This document shows, piece by piece, positions 37,152 through 46,554 of a stretch of 64,000 nt of DNA. The position numbers and the translations under genes are program-made. Position 1 is the first letter of the stretch, and each line of letters starts with the position of its first letter. The stretch is from positions 43,665 to 107,664 of the forward strand of contig CAWHMO010000001.1 in NCBI GenBank assembly GCA_963830565.1, given 5' to 3'. The notes under the pieces are model-generated. The model saw nothing but the letters and a program-made list of their open reading frames with translations. It was not told the DNA's origin and ran no database searches. The DNA is from DATFDN01 sp963830565 (GTDB taxonomy: Bacteria > Pseudomonadota > Alphaproteobacteria > Acetobacterales > Acetobacteraceae).

Positions 37152-39602
37152 TCAGCGCAGCGTCGCTCCGCTCGCCTTCGCGACCGCCGCGATCACCTTC
37201 TGGGAAGCCGCCTCGATCTCGGCATCGGTCAGCGTACGCTCGCACGGCTGAAAGACGATCTCGATCGCCAGCGACTTCTTGCCTTTTGGCAGCTTCTCGC
37301 CCTCGTAAACGTCGAACAGAGTGACGTCCGCGACCAACGTCCGCTCGGCGCCCCGCGCGGCGCGCAGCACCGCCTCGGCCGGCACGTCGGCATCGACCAG
37401 GAAGGCGAAGTCGCGGCGGATCGGCTGGAACGGGGGCAGGTCCGGCGCGGCGCGCTTGCGCCGCTTGGGCTCTGGGATTGCATCCAGGAACAGCTCGAAC
37501 GCGCAGGCCTGCCCGAGGTCGATCGCGCCCAGCACGGCCGGGTGCAGGGCGCCGAAGGTGCCGAGCACCGTCCTGGGGCCCTGGCGGACCACACCCGACC
37601 GGCCCGGATGGTAGAAGCCGGGTGCGTCCGTCGTCACCGTCAATGCCGCCATCGGCACGCCGAGCGCCTCCAGCGTGGCGTAGAGATCGGCCTTGGCGTC
37701 CATCGCATCCACGTCCCGCGCCGGCTCGATCCAGCTTCGCGGGGTCGTCCCGGCGCGCAGCCCGGCCGCCATCTGGCGCTGTCCATCGGGGACGAATCCG
37801 GGCCCGACCTCGAATAGCTCCACATCCGCCCAGCCGCGCGCGGCGTTGCGCTGCGCCGCCAGCGCCAGGGTGGCGACCGGGGTGGGGCGGAGCTGGTCGA
37901 GGTCGGCGGCGATCGGGTTGTTGAGGCGCAGCGCCGGGGGCGTGTCGCCGAACAGGGCGGCGACGCCTGCTTCCATGAAGCTGAAAGTCACGCATTCCGC
38001 GAGGCCCTGCGCCGCCAGGATGCGCCGCGCCAGGGCTGCCCGCGTCTGGCGCGGCGTGAGCGTCGGCAGCGGCACGGGGGCGGCGCGCGGCAAGGAGACG
38101 GGCGGGATCGCATCGAGGCCGCGCAGACGGAGCACCTCCTCGATCAGGTCGCACTCGGGCTCAATGATCGCGCAGCCCTCGGCGGCACGGGCCGCAATCG
38201 CGGAATCGAGCTCCCGGCCCTGGTCCAGCGCCACGCCGGCGGCGATGTCGTTGCGCCAGGAGGGAACGGAAACCGTCACGCGCGCGGCGTCACGGGCGCG
38301 CATCTCAAATCCCAGCCGTTCCAGCGCGTCCACCGCCTCGTCGGCCGGAATGTCAGCCCCGCCCAATCCGGCCAGACGCTCGAAGCGCATCGTCGCGTCG
38401 CGCTGCCAGCCTGGCGGCTGGCCGGCCGCGACGACCGGCCCCGGCTCGCCGCCGCAGAGATCGAGGATCATGCGGGTCGCCGCCTCGATCGCGTCCGGCA
38501 TCAGCGCCGGGTCGATGCCCCGCTCGAAGCGCTGGCGCGCATCGGAGACGACCTGATGACGCCTTCCGGTGAGCGCGACCCGCACCGGGTCGAACAATGC
38601 GCATTCGATGAAGACGGATCGCGTGCCTTCGTCGCACCCCGTCGCCTCGCCGCCGACCACGCCGGCCATGGACTGCACGCCGGCGGCATCGGCGATGGCG
38701 CAGTCCTCCGCCGTTAGGGCGTAGTCCTTGCCGTTCAGGGCACGGAAGGTCTCGCCGGCGCCGCGGCGCAGCACCAGCATGTCTCCCGCCACCTTGTCCT
38801 CGTCGAACACATGCAGCGGACGGCCAAGATCGACGGTGAAGAAATTGGTGACATCGACCAGCGCGTTGATCGGGCGCAGGCCGATCGAGGTCAGGCGCTC
38901 GGCCAGCCAGGCTGGGCTGGGGCGATTGCGGATCTTGCGGATGGTGCGGCCGAGAATCCACGGGCACGCCTCCGGCCAGTCGATGCGCCAGCGCAGCCCG
39001 CCGTCGCACTCCGTTGGCACCGGCGCGGGCGCAAACGGCTTCAGCGTCCCGAGGTCGGCGGCCGCGAGGTCGCGGGCGATGCCGCGCACCGAGAAACAGT
39101 CGCCCCGGTTCGGCGTGACGCTGACCTCGATCAGCGGATCGTCGAGCCCCGCCCAGGCGGCATAGGGCTGCCCCACCGGCGCGTCCTCGGGCAGATCGAC
39201 GATACCGGAATGGTCCTCGCCCAAGCCCATCTCGCGCGCGGACAGCAGCATCCCGGCGCTACTCACGCCGCGGATCTCGCTCGCCTTCAGCACAATTCCG
39301 GTTTCGGGGATGATGCTGCCGGGAGGTGCGAACACCGCTTTCATCCCGCTGCGCGCGTTCGGCGCGCCGCAGACCACGGAGACGACAGCCTCGCCCGTAT
39401 CAACGAGGCACGCGCGCAGCCGGTCGGCGTTGGGGTGCGGCGCCGCCTCGATCACGCGCGCGATGCGGAATGGCGCGAGCGCCGCGCCGCGGTCGGCGAT
39501 GCCTTCCACCTCCAAGCCGATGCGCGTCAGGGTCGCGCCGATCTGCTCGATGCTCGCGTCCGTGTCGAGATGCGTCCGCAGCCAGGAGAGGGTGAGCTTC
39601 AC
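37152..39602 (-). CDS. pheT: Phenylalanine-tRNA ligase beta subunit
   Basis: 816 residues with the standard order: N-terminal tRNA-binding OB domain (IEAAPHPNADRLRACLVDTG), B3/4 editing domain (VDVTNFFTVDLGRPLHVFDEDKV), B5, catalytic-like core, and a C-terminal ferredoxin-fold anticodon-binding domain (PPFQPIRRDFAFLVDADVP). GTG start overlapping the pheS stop (GTGA). Forms the (alpha-beta)2 synthetase with PheS. Confidence 0.96.
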   Translation of the reverse strand: MKLTLSWLRTHLDTDASIEQIGATLTRIGLEVEGIADRGAALAPFRIARVIEAAPHPNADRLRACLVDTGEAVVSVVCGAPNARSGMKAVFAPPGSIIPETGIVLKASEIRGVSSAGMLLSAREMGLGEDHSGIVDLPEDAPVGQPYAAWAGLDDPLIEVSVTPNRGDCFSVRGIARDLAAADLGTLKPFAPAPVPTECDGGLRWRIDWPEACPWILGRTIRKIRNRPSPAWLAERLTSIGLRPINALVDVTNFFTVDLGRPLHVFDEDKVAGDMLVLRRGAGETFRALNGKDYALTAEDCAIADAAGVQSMAGVVGGEATGCDEGTRSVFIECALFDPVRVALTGRRHQVVSDARQRFERGIDPALMPDAIEAATRMILDLCGGEPGPVVAAGQPPGWQRDATMRFERLAGLGGADIPADEAVDALERLGFEMRARDAARVTVSVPSWRNDIAAGVALDQGRELDSAIAARAAEGCAIIEPECDLIEEVLRLRGLDAIPPVSLPRAAPVPLPTLTPRQTRAALARRILAAQGLAECVTFSFMEAGVAALFGDTPPALRLNNPIAADLDQLRPTPVATLALAAQRNAARGWADVELFEVGPGFVPDGQRQMAAGLRAGTTPRSWIEPARDVDAMDAKADLYATLEALGVPMAALTVTTDAPGFYHPGRSGVVRQGPRTVLGTFGALHPAVLGAIDLGQACAFELFLDAIPEPKRRKRAAPDLPPFQPIRRDFAFLVDADVPAEAVLRAARGAERTLVADVTLFDVYEGEKLPKGKKSLAIEIVFQPCERTLTDAEIEAASQKVIAAVAKASGATLR

Positions 39603-40672
39603 CGCTCAGCCCCCTCGTGCAGCATCGCCGGGGCGAGCGGGTTGAACCCGTAATGGCGCAGCCAGCGTATGTCGGATTCGAAGAACGGGCGCAGGTCGGG
39701 GATGCCGTGTTTCAGCATGGTGACGCGCTCCACGCCCATGCCGAAGGCAAAGCCCTGCCACTCGCGCGGGTCGATGCCGCAATTGGCGAGCACGCGCGGA
39801 TGCACCATGCCGCTGCCCAGGATCTCAAGCCAATCGTCTCCCGAGCCCAGCTCGCCCGAGCGACGGTCCCAGCCGATATCGACCTCCATGCTGGGTTCGG
39901 TGAACGGGAAGTAGCTGGCGCGGAATCGCACGGGCAGGTCGGCGATGCCGAAGAAGGCGCGCAGGAAATCGATCAGGCAGCCCTTGAGATGCCCGAGTGT
40001 TATGTCGCGGTCGAGCACCAAACCCTCGCACTGGTGGAACATCGGCGAGTGCGTCGCGTCATGGTCGGCGCGGTAGGTGCGGCCGGGCACGATGACGCGG
40101 AACGGCAGCGTGCGTTCCAGCATCGCGCGCACCTGCACCGGCGAGGTGTGGGTGCGCAGCACCGGCGGCGCCTGCTCGTTCTGGGCGTGCAGGTAGAACG
40201 TGTCCTGGTCGTCGCGCGCCGGATGGTGCGAGGGGATGTTGAGGGCGCCGAAATTATGCCAGTCGGTCTCCACATCGGGGCCTTCGGCGACCTCGAAGCC
40301 CATGGTGCCGAAGATTGCGGCCATCTCCTCCATGGTGCGGCTGATAGGGTGGATCAGCCCGGCGGGCCGCGGGCGCGGCGGCAGGGTCGGGTCGATGCGC
40401 TCGGCCGCGAGGCGCGCATTCAACTCGGCCCTTTCCAGAGCGATGCGCCGGGATTCGATGGCTTCGGTGAGCGCGTCCTTGATCTCATTCAACGCCGCCC
40501 CGCGCGCCCGGCGCTGGTCGGGCGGGGCCTTGCCGAGTTCCTTGAGCAGGGTGGTCAGCCGCCCGTTGCGCCCGAGCACGCCGACGCGCACCGCATCCAG
40601 CGCGCGCAGATCAGCGGCGGCGGCGAGCGCGGCTTCGGTTTCGGTCCGCAGGGCAAGCAGGTCGTCGGTCAT
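39599..40672 (-). CDS. pheS: Phenylalanine-tRNA ligase alpha subunit
   Basis: 357 residues. N-terminal coiled coil (LRALDAVRVGVLGRNGRLTTLLKELG), then the class II core: HPISRTMEEM, motif 2 (FRVIVPGRTYRADHDATHSPMFHQCEG) and motif 3 (GFAFGMGVERVTMLKHG). Coupled to pheT. It is separated from rplT-rpmI by a toxin-antitoxin module, whereas in many bacteria these genes are adjacent. Confidence 0.96.
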   Translation of the reverse strand: MTDDLLALRTETEAALAAAADLRALDAVRVGVLGRNGRLTTLLKELGKAPPDQRRARGAALNEIKDALTEAIESRRIALERAELNARLAAERIDPTLPPRPRPAGLIHPISRTMEEMAAIFGTMGFEVAEGPDVETDWHNFGALNIPSHHPARDDQDTFYLHAQNEQAPPVLRTHTSPVQVRAMLERTLPFRVIVPGRTYRADHDATHSPMFHQCEGLVLDRDITLGHLKGCLIDFLRAFFGIADLPVRFRASYFPFTEPSMEVDIGWDRRSGELGSGDDWLEILGSGMVHPRVLANCGIDPREWQGFAFGMGVERVTMLKHGIPDLRPFFESDIRWLRHYGFNPLAPAMLHEGAER

Positions 40673-40683
40673 GGGCGCCGCTC

Positions 40684-41091
40684 TTACTCCCGATTCTCCA
40701 GCAGGCGCGCTTCACCACCGCTTGCCTTGACCAGCGTGACCGCTTGCTGATCGAAACTCGTGAAGATGAGCCCGCCGAGACGGCGGCCGTCAAAGGCGAT
40801 GCACCCATCGGCGAAGTCGCCCCCTGCCGCAAGCGCCGCGATGCCGGCCTCGATCGCAGGGCGGTCCGCCTTGACCGTGGTAGCATCAAGCAGTCGGCGC
40901 AGGGCGGTTATGATTGCAGCAGTATCAAACTTGTACCCGCGCCGCAGCACCCACACAAACTCGCAGAGCGCCGGGATTGTCACCGCGATCAATTCCGCAT
41001 CCTGAAGAGCCGTCCCCGCGAGACGGGCCTGAGCGGCGTCGTCGGCGACGGCCGCCCGCAACAGGACATTCGTATCCGCGGTGATTCTCAC
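40684..41091 (-). CDS. PIN-domain toxin (VapC-like)
   Basis: 135 residues. N-terminal RITADTNVLLRAAV (first Asp), an internal Glu in IPALCEFVWVLRRGY, and the C-terminal acidic residues in FADGCIAF and FTSFDQQAV form the PIN active site of VapC endoribonucleases. The GTG start overlaps the antitoxin stop (GTGA), the usual coupling. It ends 11 bases before pheS on the same strand, so read-through into pheST is possible. Confidence 0.88.
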   Translation of the reverse strand: MRITADTNVLLRAAVADDAAQARLAGTALQDAELIAVTIPALCEFVWVLRRGYKFDTAAIITALRRLLDATTVKADRPAIEAGIAALAAGGDFADGCIAFDGRRLGGLIFTSFDQQAVTLVKASGGEARLLENRE

Positions 41092-41339
41092 TGGCCCGCC
41101 CAGCCTTGCCTCGTGATCTCCCCGATCTCCGCCAACGACAGGCCAGGAGTATCGGGGCGATGCAAGCAACCGACGAAATCCTCGATAGAGGCTGGCGAAC
41201 GCTCCGCCCGCACCTCGGCTCGGCCCGCGGGCAGGAAATCGACCACGATCCTGTCGCCCGGCGCGACGCCAAGATGGTCGAGCACCTCCTTCCGAAGCGT
41301 CACCTGACCCTTGGCGGTCACCTTGAGCGTGCTCTGCAT
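41088..41339 (-). CDS. AbrB/SpoVT-type antitoxin
   Basis: 83 residues with a swapped-hairpin AbrB N-terminus (STLKVTAKGQVTLRKEVLDHLGVAPGDRIVVDF), which binds DNA, followed by a C-terminal part (about 40-83) likely to wrap the toxin. Directly upstream of and coupled to the PIN toxin. A nested palindrome lies 14 bases upstream of the start, a probable autoregulatory operator. Confidence 0.88.
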   Translation of the reverse strand: MQSTLKVTAKGQVTLRKEVLDHLGVAPGDRIVVDFLPAGRAEVRAERSPASIEDFVGCLHRPDTPGLSLAEIGEITRQGWAGQ

Positions 41340-41352
41340 GGCATCCTCCGAG

Positions 41353-41396
41353 AGGCTTGGCCAAAGGTAAGGCAGTAAAGCCTTACCTTCAAGCCT
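41353..41396. promoter_or_regulatory. Nested palindrome upstream of the antitoxin gene (candidate operator)
   Basis: Inner perfect arms AAGGTAAGGC (41,364-41,373) and GCCTTACCTT (41,380-41,389) are separated by AGTAAA; outer arms AGGCTTG (41,353-41,359) and CAAGCCT (41,390-41,396) flank them. Position just upstream of the antitoxin start fits toxin-antitoxin autoregulation. Confidence 0.65.
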
Positions 41397-41434
41397 GACC
41401 TCTCGGGCTGGGAGTGAGGCGCTGCGCGCCGAGT

Positions 41435-41791
41435 TTATCCCAGTGCCGCCTGCGCCTTGCGCACGATCTCCGCGAAGCTCGCCGCGTCGTCATAGGCGAT
41501 GGCGGCGAGCACCTTGCGGTCGATCTCGATACCGGCCTTGTTCAGCCCGTCGATGAAGCGGCTGTAGGTCAGCCCGTGCTCGCGCACCGCGGCATTGATG
41601 CGCTGGATCCATAGGCCCCGGAAATCGCGCTTCTTGTTGCGCCGGTCGCGGTAGGCGTACTGCAGCGACTTCTCCAGCCGCTCCAGCGCGCTGCGATAGT
41701 TGGTCGATGACCGGCCGACGAAGCCCTTGGACTGCGCCAGGACTTTCTTGTGCCGTGCGTGCGTGGTGACGCCGCGCTTGACGCGAGCCAT
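41435..41791 (-). CDS. rplT: Ribosomal protein bL20
   Basis: 118 residues, very basic, starting MARVKRGVTTHARHKKVLAQ and containing RDRRNKKRDFRGLWIQRINAA, diagnostic of bL20, an early assembly protein of the 50S subunit. 12 bases downstream of rpmI. In many bacteria bL20 represses its own operon through the mRNA; I did not identify such a structure here. Confidence 0.97.
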   Translation of the reverse strand: MARVKRGVTTHARHKKVLAQSKGFVGRSSTNYRSALERLEKSLQYAYRDRRNKKRDFRGLWIQRINAAVREHGLTYSRFIDGLNKAGIEIDRKVLAAIAYDDAASFAEIVRKAQAALG

Positions 41792-41803
41792 ACTTGTTCC
41801 TCC

Positions 41804-42007
41804 TCAGTCCAGCCCGTAGGGCGCCCATTGCTTGATGGTGCGCGCATCCATCGGCGTCAGCGTCTGCATCCGCCGGTTACTGCGCTTGGATTTCTGCGTG
41901 CGGGCGGAGAGGTTGTGCCGCTTGCCGCCGGGCCCGGCCTTCACCTTGCCGGTCGCGGTAATCTTGAATCGCTTCTTGACCGAGGACTTGGTCTTCATCT
42001 TGGGCAT
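41804..42007 (-). CDS. rpmI: Ribosomal protein bL35
   Basis: 67 residues: MPKMKTKSSVKKRFKITATG and KRHNLSARTQKSKRSNRR are characteristic. The ATG follows GCAAGAAGGAGA. infC, often upstream, is not in the window at this place. Confidence 0.97.
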   Translation of the reverse strand: MPKMKTKSSVKKRFKITATGKVKAGPGGKRHNLSARTQKSKRSNRRMQTLTPMDARTIKQWAPYGLD

Positions 42008-42181
42008 TTCATTCTCCTTCTTGCCTGCGGCCCGCGTGGGCGGGCGTCGCGGCCGGGCATGCCCTTCAAGGCCCGGGCGCGCGAACGAGCCGGCGGATAT
42101 AGCGGGCCGGGCCGGATGGCGCAATCCGGGCGATCTTTAAGGTGGTCCTCGGTCTGGACGCGTCGCCGAAGGTAACAGTGC

Positions 42182-42527
42182 TCATCCTACTCGGAACGCG
42201 GGCTTTGAGAGGATGCGGACGATCAACCCGATCGCAAACCATGCATCTTGACTGAGCAATTCATCGGGATGGGACCCGCCCGTCATGGCGCGGCGCTCAA
42301 GATTGTGCGGGTCATGGAGATTGCGGAAATGGCTCAGAGGGTTGCGAAGTCCCATAAGCCTTTCAAGCTCCCTGCAATCCCTATCATTAATCACGCTACG
42401 TTCTTGGCAGTGTTTCAGCGTCTCCTTGAATTGAATTCGTTGGGGTAGGTCGTCCATCATCAAACCACCATACAGAAAAGCCGCCAGCAGGTTTTCGACA
42501 AGCGACTGACATAGAAGAACCGTACTA
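42182..42527 (-). pseudogene. C-terminal part of a HEPN-like gene interrupted by the IS stack
   Basis: From the left edge of the IS stack the minus strand is open for 114 codons to a TGA at 42,182-42,184. It reads LCQSLVENLLAAFLYGG, a middle with KETLKHCQERSVI, and RLMGLRNPLSHFRNLHD. The last contains R-x4-H (RNPLSH), the active-site pattern of HEPN domains. Joining it to the part at 47,404-47,650 with a single TA gives one uninterrupted frame of 196 codons. Family assignment to HEPN rests on the motif and helical character only. Confidence 0.7.
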
Positions 42528-43885
42528 GTGGGTCAGCTGCCTTGAACTCTGCCGTTCCTGTCCATGGGGTTGAGGGCGGGATAAGAGATGCTGGCAACGA
42601 GCGGCGGAGCCGCCGATTGGATGTCCGTCGGTGCTGCGATGGCGCCGACGTTGCCAACGCCGGCCGTGCCAGGTGAAGGGCGTGGGCTGTTGGTTCCAGG
42701 CCCACGCGGTCTGCTCGAACCAGGCGCCGATCTCGGCAGGACTGTGTGGATGCTGCTCTTCCAGCGCACGGCGCTTGAGGATGCGCTGGATCGATTCGGC
42801 CATATTGAGCCAGCTGCCGCCGAGCGGGGTGTAGAGCGGCATGATGCCGTGCTGGCATAGCCAGACGACCATCTCGGCGCTTTTGTGGCCGGTGAGATTA
42901 TCCCACACGAGCAGCAGGCGCAGTGGCGGCAGATGCTCGGGCAAGGTGAAGCGTTCCGCCAGTCCGTTCTGCCAGGTCTGCCACGCGGCACGGAGTGCGG
43001 CGACATTGACCGCCTGCGTCGGTGCAGGCAGCGCCGCCACGATCGCGGTCAGGCTTTCTTTGAGCCAGCCATGCAGAACCTGGTTCGTGCACCGGCTGAC
43101 CGGCTGGATATGCACCTGACCAGTTGCCGGATGGAACAGGGTCAGGAGCTTGCAGGTGCCGCCCCGGATATACTCATGCGGCTGGGTGGCAGGACGGCCG
43201 TGCGGCTGCCAGGACCTGCCGGGATGCGGCACCGCCTGGAAGGGTCCGGCCTCGTCTTCGCACCAAACTGCCAGACCGCGTGAGGCGCCGAGCGTGTAGG
43301 CCCGCTCGATCAGCCCCTTTTTGCCGCCGCATCCGGATCGATGACGGTGACTGGACCACCCCGTTTGCGCTTGCGCACGACCGCCCCGGTTTCGCACCAG
43401 GTTCGGCTCTTCTGCCAGCCGAAGCCCGCCTCATGCAGGGTGCGGCCGATCGTGTCGGTGCTGATGCGGGGCAGACCATCCGCCCCCCGGCGCAGCGCGG
43501 CTTGCAGCGTGCTCAGCGACCATGTCGCCGTGCCATCCCGCGCCCGATCCGGAGGGCGGGCGACCACGGCCAGGATCCGCCGCTTCTCGACCTCGCCGTA
43601 GCGCACCGGATGGCCCCCGCCATGGCGCGGCATCACCGCCGCCAGTCCGTCGCCGTTGAACCGCGCCACCCAGCGCGCAACGGTATCGCCGGTGCGGCGC
43701 CCCGCAAGCTGCGCTGCCGTCGTGTAGCTTTGCCCTTCGGCAACCGCCAGCAATGCTCGTGCGCGGGCTACCTGCGCAGCAGGCGCCCGGCGTGACTGGC
43801 TCAGCTGCGATAACGTCCTCCGCTCCTCCTCACTCAATGCGCGTAGCGGATCCTTCTGTCGTCGTGACATCGGTCGCCTCGCCAT
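42525..43885 (-). CDS. IS630-type transposase of element A copy 2
   Basis: OrfA (43,885 down to 43,310) and orfB (frame ending 42,525) joined by a -1 shift at AAAAAGGGG (complement of 43,314-43,322). Intact catalytic set: WCEDEAGPF, VWDNLTGHK, SWLNMAESIQRI. Unlike copy 1, the glutamate of NMAES is present, so this copy may be active. Confidence 0.87.
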
Positions 43886-43929
43886 TCAGCACCGTGCCAG
43901 TATGCCACAGTTCGAGGCAGCCGACCCAC
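42528..43929 (-). mobile_element. IS630-type element A, copy 2 (1,402 bp)
   Basis: Same ends and length as copy 1, flanked by TA at 42,526-42,527 and 43,930-43,931. It lies in tandem, in the same orientation, with copy 3. It differs from copy 3 at a few positions (for example IVAALP for IMAALP in the transposase). Its left end interrupts the HEPN-like gene. Confidence 0.95.
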
Positions 43930-45289
43930 TAGTGGGTCAGCTGCCTTGAACTCTGCCGTTCCTGTCCATGGGGTTGAGGGCGGGATAAGAGATGCTGGCA
44001 ACGAGCGGCGGAGCCGCCGATTGGATGTCCGTCGGTGCTGCGATGGCGCCGACGTTGCCAACGCCGGCCGTGCCAGGTGAAGGGCGTGGGCTGTTGGTTC
44101 CAGGCCCACGCGGTCTGCTCGAACCAGGCGCCGATCTCGGCAGGACTGTGTGGATGCTGCTCTTCCAGCGCACGGCGCTTGAGGATGCGCTGGATCGATT
44201 CGGCCATATTGAGCCAGCTGCCGCCGAGCGGGGTGTAGAGCGGCATGATGCCGTGCTGGCATAGCCAGACGACCATCTCGGCGCTTTTGTGGCCGGTGAG
44301 ATTATCCCACACGAGCAGCAGGCGCAGTGGCGGCAGATGCTCGGGCAAGGTGAAGCGTTCCGCCAGTCCGTTCTGCCAGGTCTGCCACGCGGCACGGAGT
44401 GCGGCGACATTGACCGCCTGCGTCGGTGCAGGCAGCGCCGCCATGATCGCGGTCAGGCTTTCTTTGAGCCAGCCATGCAGAACCTGGTTCGTGCACCGGC
44501 TAACCGGCTGGATATGCACCTGACCAGTTGCCGGATGGAACAGGGTCAGGAGCTTGCAGGTGCCGCCCCGGATATACTCATGCGGCTGGGTGGCAGGACG
44601 GCCGTGCGGCTGCCAGGACCTGCCGGGATGCGGCACCGCCTGGAAGGGTCCGGCCTCGTCTTCGCACCAAACTGCCAGACCGCGTGAGGCGCCGAGCGTG
44701 TAGGCCCGCTCGATCAGCCCCTTTTTGCCGCCGCATCCGGATCGATGACGGTGACTGGACCACCCCGTTTGCGCTTGCGCACGACCGCCCCGGTTTCGCA
44801 CCAGGTTCGGCTCTTCTGCCAGCCGAAGCCCGCCTCATGCAGGGTGCGGCCGATCGTGTCGGTGCTGATGCGGGGCAGACCATCCGCCCCCCGGCGCAGC
44901 GCGGCTTGCAGCGTGCTCAGCGACCATGTCGCCGTGCCATCCCGCGCCCGATCCGGAGGGCGGGCGACCACGGCCAGGATCCGCCGCTTCTCGACCTCGC
45001 CGTAGCGCACCGGATGGCCCCCGCCATGGCGCGGCATCACCGCCGCCAGTCCGTCGCCGTTGAACCGCGCCACCCAGCGCGCAACGGTATCGCCGGTGCG
45101 GCGCCCCGCAAGCTGCGCTGCCGTCGTGTAGCTTTGCCCTTCGGCAACCGCCAGCAATGCTCGTGCGCGGGCTACCTGCGCAGCAGGCGCCCGGCGTGAC
45201 TGGCTCAGCTGCGATAACGTCCTCCGCTCCTCCTCACTCAATGCGCGTAGCGGATCCTTCTGTCGTCGTGACATCGGTCGCCTCGCCAT
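43929..45289 (-). CDS. IS630-type transposase of element A copy 3
   Basis: OrfA (45,289 down to 44,714) and orfB (frame ending 43,929) with the same slippage site (complement of 44,718-44,726). DDE residues as in copy 2. The terminal TAG of orfB is made with the TA shared between the two tandem copies. Confidence 0.87.
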
Positions 45290-45333
45290 TCAGCACCGTG
45301 CCAGTATGCCACAGTTCGAGGCAGCCGACCCAC
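43932..45333 (-). mobile_element. IS630-type element A, copy 3 (1,402 bp)
   Basis: Tandem partner of copy 2, sharing the single TA at 43,930-43,931; its right-hand TA (45,334-45,335) is also the left TA of element B copy 2. The copy 2/copy 3 junction forms the 16-bp perfect palindrome GACCCACTAGTGGGTC (43,924-43,939). Confidence 0.95.
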
Positions 45334-45335
45334 TA

Positions 45336-46552
45336 GTGCTCCGTCATAGCTGATTTGAGGGGCCGTGCGTTCTGGCTTTGGCGGTGAAGCCATGGCCGGA
45401 GGCGTGCGATGAAGAAGTATCGGGTGACACTGACAGTGATGGAGCGCGAGGAGCTCGCGGCGCTGTTGTCGCGTGGCAAGGCGGATGTTCGCAAGCTCAA
45501 GCACGCTCAGATGCTGCTCAAGGCCGACGCGGCGGAGGGTGGCCCGGCGTGGACGGACGAGCGGACCGCGGAGGCGGTCGGGATCGGGGTGGCCACGATA
45601 GAGCGGGTGCGGCGGCGCTTCGTGGAGGAGGGCCTGGCAGCCGCGCTGAGCCCGTATCGCGGGGGTAAGCGGGTCTATACGCGCGCGCTCGACGGCGCGC
45701 AGGAGGCGCACCTCATTGCGCTGGCCTGCTCCGCGCCGCCGCAAGGGTGCGGGCGCTGGACCTTGCGCCTGCTGGCGCGGCGCATGGTCGAGTTGCAGCA
45801 CACCGACGCGCTCTCGCACGAAACGGTGCGCCAGACGCTCAAAAAAACGCCCTCAAGCCGCACCTGAGGCGGATGTGGTGCATCCCGCCGAAGCACTCGG
45901 CGGAGTTCGTCTTCCACATGGAAGACGTGCTGGAGGTCTACAGCCGTCCCTACGACGCGAAGCGGCCGGTGGTCTGCCTCGACGAGACTTTCAAGCAACT
46001 GGTCGGCGAAACGCGCGAACCCCTGCCGACACGGCCTGGCGCGGTTGAACGCTTCGACCACGTCTATGTTCGCAACGGCGTGGCCAGCCTGTTCCTCGCC
46101 ACTGAGCCGCTCGCCGGCTGGCGGCATGTGGCCGTGACCGAGCACCGCCGCCGCGGCGACTGGGCCAGCTTCGTGCGCGACCTGCTCGAGGGGCCATACC
46201 ATGACGCCGAGCGCGTGGTGCTGGTCATGGACCAGCTCAACACTCACTCGCTCGCCAGCCTCTACGAGGCGTTCCCGCCCGAGGAGGCCAGGCGCCTGGC
46301 CGAGCGCATTGAACTCCACCACACGCCCAAGCATGGATCGTGGCTGAACATGGCCGAAATCGAGTTCAGCGCGTTAGCGCGGCAATGCCTCGCTCGCCGC
46401 ATCGCCCAGCACGAGACGCTCCGCCGCCACGTCGCGCAATGGGAGGACCAGCGCAACGCCGGGCAAGCCAAGGTCAACTGGCACTTCACCACCGGCCAGG
46501 CCCGCACCAAACTCCGAAGCCTCTACCCATCACTTGATGACTGACAAAATAC
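45336..46552 (+). mobile_element. IS630-type element B, copy 2 (1,217 bp)
   Basis: Begins GTGCTCCGTCA after TA 45,334-45,335 and ends with the complement of GTATTTTGTCA before TA 46,553-46,554. It is the intact version of the element at 26,030. On the left it abuts element A exactly as copy 1 does. Confidence 0.92.
45409..46544 (+). CDS. IS630-type transposase of element B copy 2, expressed by slippage at A7
   Basis: OrfA (45,409-45,867, 152 residues) is the DNA-binding half with HTH. At seven A residues (45,841-45,847) a -1 shift joins KK to NALKPHLRRMWCIPPK and the catalytic half: VVCLDETFKQL, VLVMDQLNTH, SWLNMAEIEFSALARQ. The A7 run is present in both copies, favouring ribosomal or transcriptional slippage over chance mutation. 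The product of about 345 residues matches IS630-family transposases. Confidence 0.87.
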
Positions 46553-46554
46553 TA

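Noticed and set aside
37090..38154. N-terminal extension of the glutamine-synthetase-like gene over pheT
   Set aside because: Arginine-rich shadow sequence; the ATG at 37,089 starts exactly where family-like residues begin.
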